Positions 34,100 through 46,000 of a stretch of DNA of 64,000 bases are shown here, piece after piece. The stretch comes from Adiantum capillus-veneris (taxonomy: Eukaryota; Streptophyta; Polypodiopsida; Polypodiales; Pteridaceae). Both the position numbers and the translations under genes were made by a program. Under the pieces are notes generated by a model, which was not told where the DNA came from, made no database searches, and worked only from the letters and a program-made list of their open reading frames with translations. Location: the NCBI GenBank assembly GCA_014529385.2, contig CM043953.1:79038338-79102337 (forward strand), written 5' to 3'. Position 1 is the first letter of the stretch. Each line of letters opens with the position of its first letter.

Positions 34100-37000
34100 G
34101 GAGCTCACGCAGGTGGCCAAGGCAAGTGCAGCAGGTCGCGCAGGTGTCTAAGGCGCGCACAGACAACAGTTCGCACAAGGTGCCCCGCAACAGGTCGCGT
34201 AGTTGGGCAACTTGCGTGCAGGCAACAGGTCAGGCAGATGGGCGACGCGCACTGGCAGTTGGTTGCGTAGGCTGGCAGCTCGCAGCAGGGGCGCAAAGAC
34301 TAGGTTTCGCACGCAGATCTCTACGTGTAGAAAGTCCTGTGTTACGCGCGCCCCGGGTCACCCCCTTCTTTTTTGCATTTATCTACGCGTAGAAAGTCCT
34401 CATACCTCCTACGTTAAAATTTAAAGACTTTTAAGTTTTAAGTTAAACTTTTAAGTTTTGCCCTATGCTCAGTCCCTCACCCTAGTACCCTAGTACCCTA
34501 CCCCACATTTCTGGCTCGGGTTCGATGGATCCGCCTACCGAAGGGGAAGGGCCGGGTGTAGATAGCTACACCACCCCCAAAAAAACAACAGCTACATTTA
34601 AACGGAGAAACAGAGATATTGTACTATCACCAGGATCCTTACGAGTTGGGAAAACCTCCAGGATACATGATGAGCTAATGATGGAGAAGGTCCGGGTGAT
34701 GTTCAAATCAGAGCTAAACTATATGAGGGATGACATCAGGAAGGAAATGCACGCGAGTGTTGAGAGCTACAGGAACTCCATGTATGGAGACATGATGGGA
34801 GAACTAAGGAGAGAGATCCGGGGGATACAGAATGAGGAAATTCAGATCTTGAAAACAGAATTACGAAACCTAATCAAGGCCGAAGTAAATGTAACAGAAT
34901 GCGTTATGCAAAAGAAACTCGATGAGGCAGTAGCAAGTTTTGAAGCATGGAGAACAAATATGGAAAAGCACATGGGGGAAAAAGATACAATAATCGAGGA
35001 GCTAAAAGGAGAACTTGCGGCTTGCAAATCTGCAAATATGGAGAAGGGAGACGACCAACCTTCGGTGCTGAAGGAGCTCGAGGACATGAAGGATCAGATG
35101 AAAGCTCTACGGAAAGGAGATGAACAGAAATCGAAAACGGCATCTTCATGGGCGGAACGTCTTTTTAAGACACAAGAAAAGGTTAATGAAGCAGAGAAAT
35201 GGATTGAGGATGCGAAGAAAGGGAAGGCCCAGATGCCCGAGGCCACACCTACCTCCACCATTATTAATATGACCATTGAGGAAGAGCAGAAAAGGAAGAA
35301 TCGGGCTCTGCATGTGCGGGTCACAGGAGTCAAAGACAGAGAATGTAGATGAAGAAGTGAAGGAACTGTTACAACGCATGGGCATCACAGAGCCTACTCA
35401 CACAAGTGCATGGAGAGTGGGCAAGAAAGGAATCGATGAGAAGGGAAACGTGAAGGATAGGGCACTTATTCTCCGCTTCCCGAATATAGAAATAAGGAAA
35501 GAATTTCTAAAGAAGAGGCCAACTCTTAAGAAAACAGGTATTTTCCTGGGAGATGACCTTACATTGGCACAAGTGGCACACAGGCAAGAGTTGATGCCAG
35601 AGATCAGGGCAGCAAGAGAAAAGGGGAAAATCGCCTTTTATAGAGGAGGGAAAGTAGTGGTTCTGAAAAAGCGCTCAACATGACGGTGCGAGACCTATGG
35701 GGCGATGCTCCGGATAGCGGCGTGGAATTGTAATGGATCATATAGGCTAGATGTAGGTGCCTTTGAAGATAGCTTTAGGGACAGAGACATAGTCTTCTAC
35801 TCAGAGACACGCCAGATACTGGGACAGCTTATGCCACATGTGAAGGGTTATTTATGGGAAACAGCTGGTCGACCAGACAAGAGATCTCTACGGGGTAGCC
35901 GGCGTTCAAGAGGAGTAGCAGTCTTATTTAAAGAGGAGCTGAAACCACTACTACAGATTATCAGGAAAGATGAGCAAGCAAGGTATATGTGGGTGAGAAT
36001 GAGAGCCGAGACAGGTAGATTTCTATATATCGCTATATGCTACTTCCCTCCAAGTACATCAGTCTACTCCTCACCTAAAGGACAGTCCCCTTTCTCCATA
36101 TTGAATAATGACATATGGGAGTTCTCTAGAGGTGGAGACATCGTTCTCTTAGGAGACTTTAATGCCAAAACGGCCAACTCTCAAGCAGTATTCTATGATA
36201 CTTCTGAGGAAATGCTCAGAGAAGTGGATTTATCACAGAGGGGGCTTACTAGAAACTCACAGGATAAAGAACACACTGAATATGGGAGACACCTCATGGA
36301 GATGGCAACTATACATGGTTTGGCCATACTTAATGGTCTAGAGAATTTCCCTTTATCTGGGGGATTCACATGCTTCCCGCACAGGCATGGGGCCAGTACA
36401 GTGGATTATGTCATGACTTCACCAAGCTTTATTTCTAGTATCGAGGACTTTAAGGTGGGACCCAGACCGGTTGGGATTGCAGTGGATCGTGCTCTTTTAA
36501 CCTTATCAATCTCCTTCCAATACAATGCCTCTCAAGTACAAAGGAAGAAGACACACACAAGATATACTTTCACGCCAGAGACTGATTCAGTCTATGTGGA
36601 AAAGATCTATAATAGGATGTGGGCAGCCGAGCCAGTATATACTGTAGAGGAGATTACTTCTCAGTTAACAAAGAGACTACATGGAGCAGCACAAGAGGCA
36701 TACCCACTACTCAACCTGATCAGAAGAGAGGATCTGGGAACATGCCTCAAAACAGTTGGTATGACGAGGAATGCAGAGAGACGAAAACCCAGGTCCGGCA
36801 AGAGCTTACACTTGGGATCATCACATATAAGCAGTCTCGGATTGCTCTTCGACGTATAGTACGTCGCAAGAAAAGGGCATTTTTAGCCAAACTAGAGAAG
36901 GATTTATATCAGCTCTTCTTGAGTCAGGACTCACATGAGGCCTGGCGTTTATTTCACGAGCACTCACCACCTCCGACAATTACTTCTCCTGAGATTTGGG

Positions 37001-40000
37001 GTCAATATGTAACATCATTATATATGGTATCTGGACAGCCTCCATTACCAGATCCGCTAGAGCCATGCTGTCACAAAGTGATGACGTGGTGGACAGCAGA
37101 AACCCTAATTACTGCCAGAAACCCTAAAATTCCTGCAAACCCTAATTTCTGCCAAAAACCCTAATTTCCGGAAATCGGGGAGGCTGAAATTTTTTTTAAA
37201 AAAAAAATGGAAAATGATGAGCGACGCAAATTTCGCTTTTTCTCTACTTAAATGAGAAAGAGAGAGAGAATGCTTTTGCTTTCATGTTTTGACTCTCTGT
37301 GAGAGAGAGAGAGCAATTGCTTTTGATTTGAAGCTTTTGGGGCTCTGCTTTTGGGCATCCCTTGTAACCTTTAAATTAGTGGTGAGGACCTCACTTCTCA
37401 GGGCATCTGGACGCAGAGTCTGAGAGTGAAACCCTAACCGCTCTCTTGTACTTTGATGATTGATTAATATAAAAAGAAATACCGAAAGGGGCGCCAGTCT
37501 TTGGGGCCAATATCTCTAGGCACGGAACTCCGTCGGGCCAGTGCAAATCTATTGTGATCTGTGAATTGTTTTGAAGTGGTTATTTGGTGCTGTCGCGGTT
37601 GATTCTTGACTTGGAGTGTCCAAGTCTGTTACAGTGGTATCAGAGCATGGCCGATTTCTCTTCTACGGGAAATCCGATCCCCGAATTTTTTTTTCCGTGG
37701 CACCTATGGCTTCAGGCAATGATCAGTCGACTCCCTCTGCATTTGGAGATGCGGGCTGGGATCACAACGAAGATTCAGGTAGAGAGTATGGTCCGCCTTG
37801 GCCTACTTAGGCGGAGCGGCGAGAGATAGAGCGTCGCCAGTTGATCAGCGATGCAACAAAGATGATGCTCAATTTTGCAAAGGATCCGAAGATGGCAAAA
37901 TATATGAACCAGACCTCTTTGGAAGAGGTACAGATGGAGTGGCAGAGAACCACAACACCACTCTCGAAACCCGCTCTCAAGAAACCTTCTGCCTCCAAGA
38001 AATATACGGAGAAGGAACTGGAGAACGTGGTTGATGCACGGATTGCTCAGCTTTTCGACGTGCAAAAGAAAGACAAAAAGCACGGCAAAAAGCAAAAGAA
38101 AGGCACTGACTTCTCGGGATATTTGGGTCGTCGGTCGACATTTGACAAGGCAAAGAAATTGAAGAAGCGCGTCAAGTTTGAAGACCTACCCAGTTCTTCT
38201 TCTTCTTCTGACAGTTCTTCTAGCTCCTCGGATTAGAGCGAAGAAGACAGAAAAAAGCAAAAAGCGAAGCAAGACACAAAGCTTCGGAAAGGGCAAGAAG
38301 AAGGCTACATCTCACCCAGAGACTGACAGTTCTACTGAGGACTCGTCTACAGACAGCTCAGATTCCGATGACGGAAAGTTTTATGCGAACAAGAAGAATT
38401 TTTACAAAGCCAACCAGTATGACTTTCTCGAAGATAAAAGCAAGAAAGTCCGAGAGTTTAAGGAAGGTGGCCACTCGATCAAGTTTGATACTTTTCAGGA
38501 TACTCAGATGCTTCGAAGGCTTTGTCTTTTATATAGCAGTTTGACATCGCTTTCGCGGGAGGACGCTATTCGGAGCACTCCAAGATTCGGAGAGCTGCCT
38601 CTTACTTTAAGGGGAATGCTCGTACTTGGTGGTCCACGCTTCTATTAAGCAAGACTGTGCCAGTTACATGGCTGAAATTCAAGAGGCTTTTTATTTCTTC
38701 TTGGTTGACTCAAGAATATGAACGAGATGTACGAGCTGCTTGGAACAATCTCCGGATGACCAAGAGCGATACAGTGAATTCTTATGGTGAAAGATTCTGG
38801 AGCTCTTCTCTACCCGCCTCTTCATTCAAGAAGATCTCGTTCAAAGAACAGATTGAGCGGTTTACCTTGGGTCTACCTACAGAGATCCGAAATCACTGCT
38901 TGGAACAGAAGTCAGCTTCTATTCAGGAGTTGATGAGTCATGCGAAGCGGGGCTTTGCCATTCACTCTAGCAGTCTGACCTACCCCACAGATGAGGCCAT
39001 GACACAACGAGCCGAACAGACTTCGGGGAATGAAAGTAGAATGAAAAAGAGCAACCCAGAGAAAAAAAAGGATACACGACCCAAGCTTACTCCTGAGGAG
39101 AGAGCTCGCTTCATCAGAGAGGGGAAGTGCTTTGGATGCAGGGAACATGGACATATCTCCACGAAGTGCCTTGATAAGGCACAGAAAGAACAGAATGATA
39201 AAGACGACGACAGGTCTGAGAGTTCGAGAGCAGCTGAGGAATGTGGCAGAAAAGGCAGATAGAAAAGCAGAACTTGTACCGCATGGCGTGGGACCTGCAC
39301 CGAATCAAATGAATGAAAGTACAAACTTTGCCGTTTTTTTTGGGGCAAAGTGAAGGATCAGGAAGCTCTTTTGAAGGAGCCAAGGCCAACTTCTTTTCAC
39401 TTGGAATTGGCGGCTCAATTTGGAACTACGCCCAACAGACTGACGCCACAGGCGGAGGTAGTTCGACTGGCACCCGGATGGGATGTTGCCATTACACCGA
39501 GCATTGGCAAACTTCGTTTGCAATAACAGGGGTGTTCAGGGCACGCGAGTGACGTTCTACTCGGGATCCCTTGGTACCACAAGAACTACACCGTGGTTGA
39601 CTACTGGGCCGAGAAAGCGACTTTGATAAATGAAGGGCTTAGAGATTGTACTTGATGAACTTCAGTTTTCTTACTCATTCTTTTGGGAGAACTGAACGAT
39701 GGATAAAAGTTGAATATGTTTTGACCTGAAGAAAAGAACGCCAAGATTTTTTTCTCCACGCTCATGCCGATTGCTTTTGAGAGGGCTTGAAGATCATACC
39801 ATTGATCTGATATCTGGAAGCACGCCACCGAATCGGCCACCTTATCGTGTGAGCAGAGTACAGAATGAAAAGATTATGAACTCAGTGAAAGACCTCTTGG
39901 AAAAGGGTCTTGTCCAGCCTAGTACTTCACCGTATTGCTCTCCAGTGTTGTTGGTTTTGAAGAAAGACGGATCTTGGAGAATGTGCATCGATTATAGCAC

Positions 40001-43000
40001 TCTCAACGAAATCACCATCAAGAACAGATTTCCGATTCCTAGGATCGATGATATACTCGACAGGTTACAGGGATCCTCGTGCTTTAGCAGGATTGACTTG
40101 AAGAGTGGATATCATCAGATCAGGATAGCGCCAGGAGATGTCTACAAGACAGCTTTTCGGACGACTTTTGGGTTATTTGAGTTTTTGGTGATGCCTTTTG
40201 GCTTAACCAATGCTCCTGCGACATTTAACCGGATGATGGATAGGATTTTTCGAGAGTACAGGCTATTTGTTGGCACTTTCTTTGACGACATCATTGTTTT
40301 CTCCAAGAATGAGGCAGAACACAGAGATCATCTGCTTCAAGTCTTTCAGGCATTACGAGATCACACATTAGTGATTAATGCTAAGAAAAGTGAATTTTTC
40401 CTACCAGAGATACATTTTTTGAGACACATTGTGTCAACAGCAGGAGTGCAAATGAACCCGGCCAAGATAGAGACTATCCGTGATTGGCCCGATTTGAGGA
40501 ATGTCCATGAAGTTAGAAGCTTCTTGGGACTGTGTTCGTACTACAGGCGGTTCATACGAAAGTTTGCAGAGGTTGCTTCCCCTTTGCATACCTTGACACA
40601 GAAAGGAGTACCTTTTTCGTGGGGACCCACAGAGGTGACTGCCTTTCAAACATTGAAAGAGAAATTCACTACAGGACCAGATTTGACTTTGCCAGACTTG
40701 CAGAAGTCATTTCAAGTATTTTGTGATGCTTGTGGTCGTAGTCTGGGTACGGTCTTGATGCAAGAAGGCCATGTCATAGCTTACGAGAGCCGTTTGTTCT
40801 CTAGGCCGGAGATGACAGCACAGATCTATGGGAAAGAGCTTTTGGTGGTTATCCATGCTCTTACTCAGTGGCGGCATTACCTACTCGGAGCGGATTTTAC
40901 TGTCTTTACAGACCATCAGAGTTGGCGCTACTTCTTGTCATAGAAGCAGCTTTCGGAAAAGCAGATGCGGTGAACGAACATCTTGTCATAGTTCCACTTC
41001 CAGATTGTCCATGTGCAGGGACAGAAGAATGTGGTGGCAGATGCTTTGTCTCGAAAACCGTTGGTTCTGGCTATTTCCGCGATACATCATAGGAGCTTCG
41101 AGGATATGGTCGATCAGTGTGCCACAGATACAGATTTTGCAGATATTTTCATACGGATACGGGATGGGGAGACAGTAGCTGGATACTCCCTTCGGGAAGG
41201 CTACTTGATGAAAAAGACTATGTTGCGCGTTACACAGCCGTTGAGGGAAAAGGTTATGACTGATTGCCACTGTCCACCTTTTACGGGTCACCGTGGCATT
41301 GCTACCACCATGAAAGGGGTAGAGAGAGATTTCTTTTGGCGGAGACTGAAGAAGGATGTGGAAGAGTTCGTGCGCAGTTGCTTGGTATGCCAGAAGGTCA
41401 AGTTTGACAGGCATAAGGCACAGGGATTGTTACAGCCTTTACCCATACCCACCCGCCCCTAGGAAAATATTGAAATGGATTTCATTTTTTTTTATCTCCC
41501 GAGAATACAGAATGATCACGATGATTTTCCGATTACATGGCACGCCAGAGACGATTGTCTCCGACAGAGACCCCAGATTTATGAGTTTGTTTTGGAAGGC
41601 AATTTGGGAGAACATTGGCACGCGGTTGCAGTTCTCGTCATCGTTCCACTTGCAGACTGACGGGCAATCTGAGATTGCCAATTCAGTGGTTCTAGATTTA
41701 TTGAAGTCTTATATCTCAGATCAGAAGACTCAATGGGAAAGATATTTACCTTTGGTGGAATTTGCCTACAATAACACGATACACTCGTCGACGGGGAAGG
41801 CGCCATTTGAGATTGTTGAAGGTGCTGCAAAGGTTCCACCCTTCCTAAGCACGAAAGATAAGATCTTTGAAGCGGATGAATATACGCGAGATCTGGATAC
41901 GGCTTTTGCCAAGGTTTGCGAGACTTTGCAGAAGTCTCAAGAACGACTGAAAAAGGCAGCGGATCGCCATCGTCGCGACATGAAATTGAACGAGGATGAT
42001 TGGGTGTTCTTACGTTTAGAGAAGGCACGCCTACGAAAGAACAAGGGAAAGGAGAGGCTTTTTCCAAAGCTTAGTATGCGATACTACGACCCTTTCCAGA
42101 TTACTGAAAAGATAAATGAAGTCTCCTTCTGACTGAAACTGCCAGATACTTGGAGGATTCACAATGCATTTCATGTGAATCTCTTGAAATCTTTTAAAGG
42201 TGATGTGCCTGATGATGGGGAGCCTGATGAGCAACCCAAAGTGGAAGAAAACGAGGAGATCCTTGTTCCTGAACAGATTTTGGCACATAATGATACGAAG
42301 AAAGGTAAAGTCCGAAGGCGGTTCTTGGTTAAGTTCAAGAACTTTCCTGCATTTGATGCGAAGTGGATGGAGGAGGAGGACCTAGCAGATACTCCTCGGA
42401 TTGTGAAACTTTACCTCGATGTTTTGGTTTAGCATAGTCTACTCCAAACGGAACCCAGAATTCAGCTTGGCCGGAGATCTGGTGCAGTGGGCTGCACAAG
42501 AGGGGAGTCACTCCACTCCTTTGTCAACAGATGCCTCGATTTTGATACTAAAGTCACTGATGTCTCTTTGAGCTTCAGGGATACTGAGAGCTGACAGTAT
42601 TCTGCTGGATGACTTTATGAAATGGAATTCCTGATTATGATACTGATTTGTTCTTGACTTCTTGTGAGTGCAAGAACTGATAGCCGAAATGATTGCAGCA
42701 TTTTGGTCTGATTGATCTCGAATAGACATGGTTGCAATAGGGGTTAGTCAATCGGACATCGTTGTGGCCCCGATTGGACCTAGATGTGATTGCTAGCTAC
42801 ATTGCCGATAAATCATGGTCTAAGATCCGAATGAATGTTGAATGTCATGTGATGTCCTGTGATGTTGTGTGATGTGACTGTCGATTTTGTACATGTGCTA
42901 GATGTGTGTTCCTAGTACGTAGGTACTAACAGTCAGTGTCTGCTAAGACGGTTTATGGCTTTTGTCGGTTTTGCAGGCGTAATCGCGGTCGATTACAATG

Positions 43001-46000
43001 CTTTCAAGAGGGGGGTATGTCACAAAGTGATGACGTGGCGGACAGCAGAAACCCTAAAATTCTTGCAAACCCTAATTTCTGCCAGAAACCCTAATTTCCG
43101 GAAATCGGGGAGGTTGAAATTTAAAAAAAAAAATAAAATGGAAAATGATGAGCAACGCAAATTTCGCTTTTTCTCTACTTAAATGAGAAAGAGAGAGAGA
43201 ATGCTTTTGCTTTCATGTTTTGACTCTCTGTGAGAGAGAGAGAGCAATTGCTTTTGATTTGAAGCTTTTGGGGCTCTGCTTTTGGGCATCCCTTGTAACC
43301 TTTAAATTAGTGGTGAGGACCTCACTTCTCAGGGCATCTGGACGCAGAGTCTGAGATTGAAACCCTAACCGCTCTCTTGTACTTTGATGATTGATTAATA
43401 TAAAAAGAAATACCGAAAGGGGCGCCAGTCTTTGGGGCCAATATCTCTAGGCACGGAACTCCGCCGGGCCAGTGCAAATCTATTGTGATCTGTGAATTGT
43501 TTTGAAGTGGTTATTTGGTGCTGTCGCGGTTGATTCTTGACTTGGAGTGTCCAAGTCTGTTACACATGCCCTGCTACTAGTACTTTCTTTACTACGGAAA
43601 TGGTGAAAAAAGTCATTGATAAGATGAAGACAAGAAGAGCATATGATCATGATGGTTTAGTAGCAGAACATCTGATCCATGCCAGGGATCTACTTTCAGA
43701 AGTTCTTGCTCGTCTGTTTAATCGGGTCATGTGTGAAGGATTACTTGAATCTTGGAAATTATCTAATATCGTACCTATTTTCAAGTTAGGGAATCCTATG
43801 ATACCCGGGAACTACCATACCATTATGGTAGGTCACACATTGACCCGATTGTATGCATCCATTCTTGAACAAAAATTGAGTAGATGGGCAGAGAATGAGG
43901 GCATAAGGGCAACAGGACAAGCGGGATTCAGGAGGGGTTATTCCACTTTAGATCATATTCTTACGGTCAGAGCAAGCAGGAGAAGGATGTATTGTTGCTC
44001 TGTGGATTTTCAGAAAGCTTTTGATACAGTACCAAGGGCCAGATTGATGCGCAAGATGCAAGAGTTAGGGGTCCCCAAAGAGATTATTTGGGGGATCATG
44101 GCCTTATACTGGTCAGTAACTGGTTATGTACGTACTCCAGAAGGGGATTCCGACATTGTTCATTCCACCATTGGAGTAAAGCAGGGATGCCCACTGTCCC
44201 CTACTTTATTTGGTATGTACATAGATGAGGTATCATATTACATTGATAGAGAGGGTGACAGAGGTGCTCAACTTGTAGGGTCATGGATCCCTTTGTTGTT
44301 GTATGCAGATGATATTGTATTGATAGTAGAATCACCAGATGGAATGCAGAGGCAGCTAGATGCATTACATAAATTCGCGGAGGACAGTGGATTGTCGGTA
44401 AACTTGGGTAAAACCAAAGTTATGGTGTTTAACACCACACCGCAGTGGGTTAGGAGATCGGCACCTACATTTGCATATGGCCAAGATACAGTAGAGTACA
44501 CAGATGCATACACATACCTTGGTGTGGTATTTGCAGGACCGAACTTTACTCTTAAGAAAGCAGCGGATGCTAGATTGTCCAGAGCCTCTGCGGCCTTGGG
44601 AGGGTTGGAGAGGATGTGTTCACAAGTGCAGTTTCAGGAACCACGAACAAAACTTTGGCTCTTTGATACTGTGGTGGCTTCGGCTATGCTTTATGGGGTC
44701 CAGATTTGAGGACCATCTGTGGATCAGGATAATTGGAAGTCAATGGAGAGACCTTTGGTATCTATGATTTCCCGAATGATTAGAGCCAAGGCCTCCATAC
44801 CACACACGATTACCCGAGCGGAACTAGCTGCCCCTCCGATAGAAATCGAAGCTCTTACCAGATCAGTGTCCTTTATACATGGTTTGTGGGATACAAATAA
44901 TTGCCGAAATACTAGACTGGCCCTCGAATCCTCTCGACAATTAGCAATGAAAGGGGATACATCATGCTGGTATGCGCAACTGTCCTCGTGGTTTCAGAGA
45001 CACGGGTTCAGTATGGAAAGATTACCCACCCTTCCAATACTCTCTTGAGGCTCCATCACTGGCAATTACACGAACGGAGATTAATAAAATCATCCGTCAG
45101 GATCTTATACAGTTGGATACTAAGAGGACATGGGTAGACTCTACACAAGAATTGGGCACGAAGATGGCCGACCACAAAGAAAACTTCCTACAGCTATCTG
45201 AAGGTGGATTTGTGATTCGCCCGAGCTACATTGTCTCATGGTGGGAGATGTACTATTGGTCAGATTTGTACATCCTCACACCAGCTGGAAATTGAATTTG
45301 GCAGATTTAGGGGAATCCCACCTGAGAGCAAAATTTGCAAGTTATGCGGAATGGAGCTGGAGACAGAATTACACTACATATGCCATTGCACCGTATACTA
45401 TGAGATACGTGGGCGTTTCCATTGCCTATTTAAAGAAGGCTTTGGACCTCTAGATAGAGTCATGCAATACCAAGATCAAAGATGCTTAGGCTTGTACCTA
45501 TTGGAACTACATCGGCACAGGGATAATCTAATGAGAAGACAAAGAGCACTACAGCCTCAGAGGCAGATCACAGATTTCTTCGGATCGAGAGAAACAGGAG
45601 TGGAAGGAGAAGCAAGAGGCCAGCAGCCAGCACAAAGGAGTACCCACATTCATACCAAAGGCACCCTCATTGACAGGGCGATTGAGCTTAGGAAATCGAG
45701 ACGATCACGACCGAGATGCAGAAGCACACTTCACCGGAGGAGACTACAACAAAGGATTACAAGCATTCTAGCCAGACACCCAGAATGCTCCTAAGAAGTT
45801 TATTTAATACTTTGTATTTAGTTTTTCACATTTATTTTCACACTTTTCACACTTAGTACTTTAGTACTAAGGTACCCAGACATTGTAACAGATTCATTAC
45901 TTTTGTATCAGCTTGGTCTCATAGGTCATTCTGGCCTTTTGAAGACGTTAATATAACATTTCATTTCATTTCATTTCTCCCTCCCCGTGTGTTTCAATAC

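Larger units (their letters stand above)
37069..43564 (+). mobile_element. gypsy-3: recently inserted Ty3/gypsy chromovirus-like element
   Basis: 6,496 bp with two LTRs (565 and 547 bp, almost identical apart from an 18-bp indel and a handful of substitutions), a perfect Met primer site, a polypurine tract and a CATGC duplication. The order is gag, protease, RT, RNase H, integrase, chromodomain. Although the LTRs look young, gag, protease, RNase H and integrase all have stops, frameshifts or deletions. Confidence 0.93.
34098..45977 (+). mobile_element. LINE A: near full-length non-LTR retrotransposon, split by gypsy-3
   Basis: About 5.4 kb of LINE in two parts (34098-37068, 43570-45977): 5' UTR, ORF1, ORF2 with endonuclease, RT and C-terminal zinc motif, then 3' UTR ending GACGTTAATATAACATTTC. 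Removing gypsy-3 and one CATGC copy restores the ORF2 reading frame across the junction. Both ORFs carry frameshifts or stops. It is the same family as LINE B, LINE C and the 33470 fragment. Confidence 0.88.
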
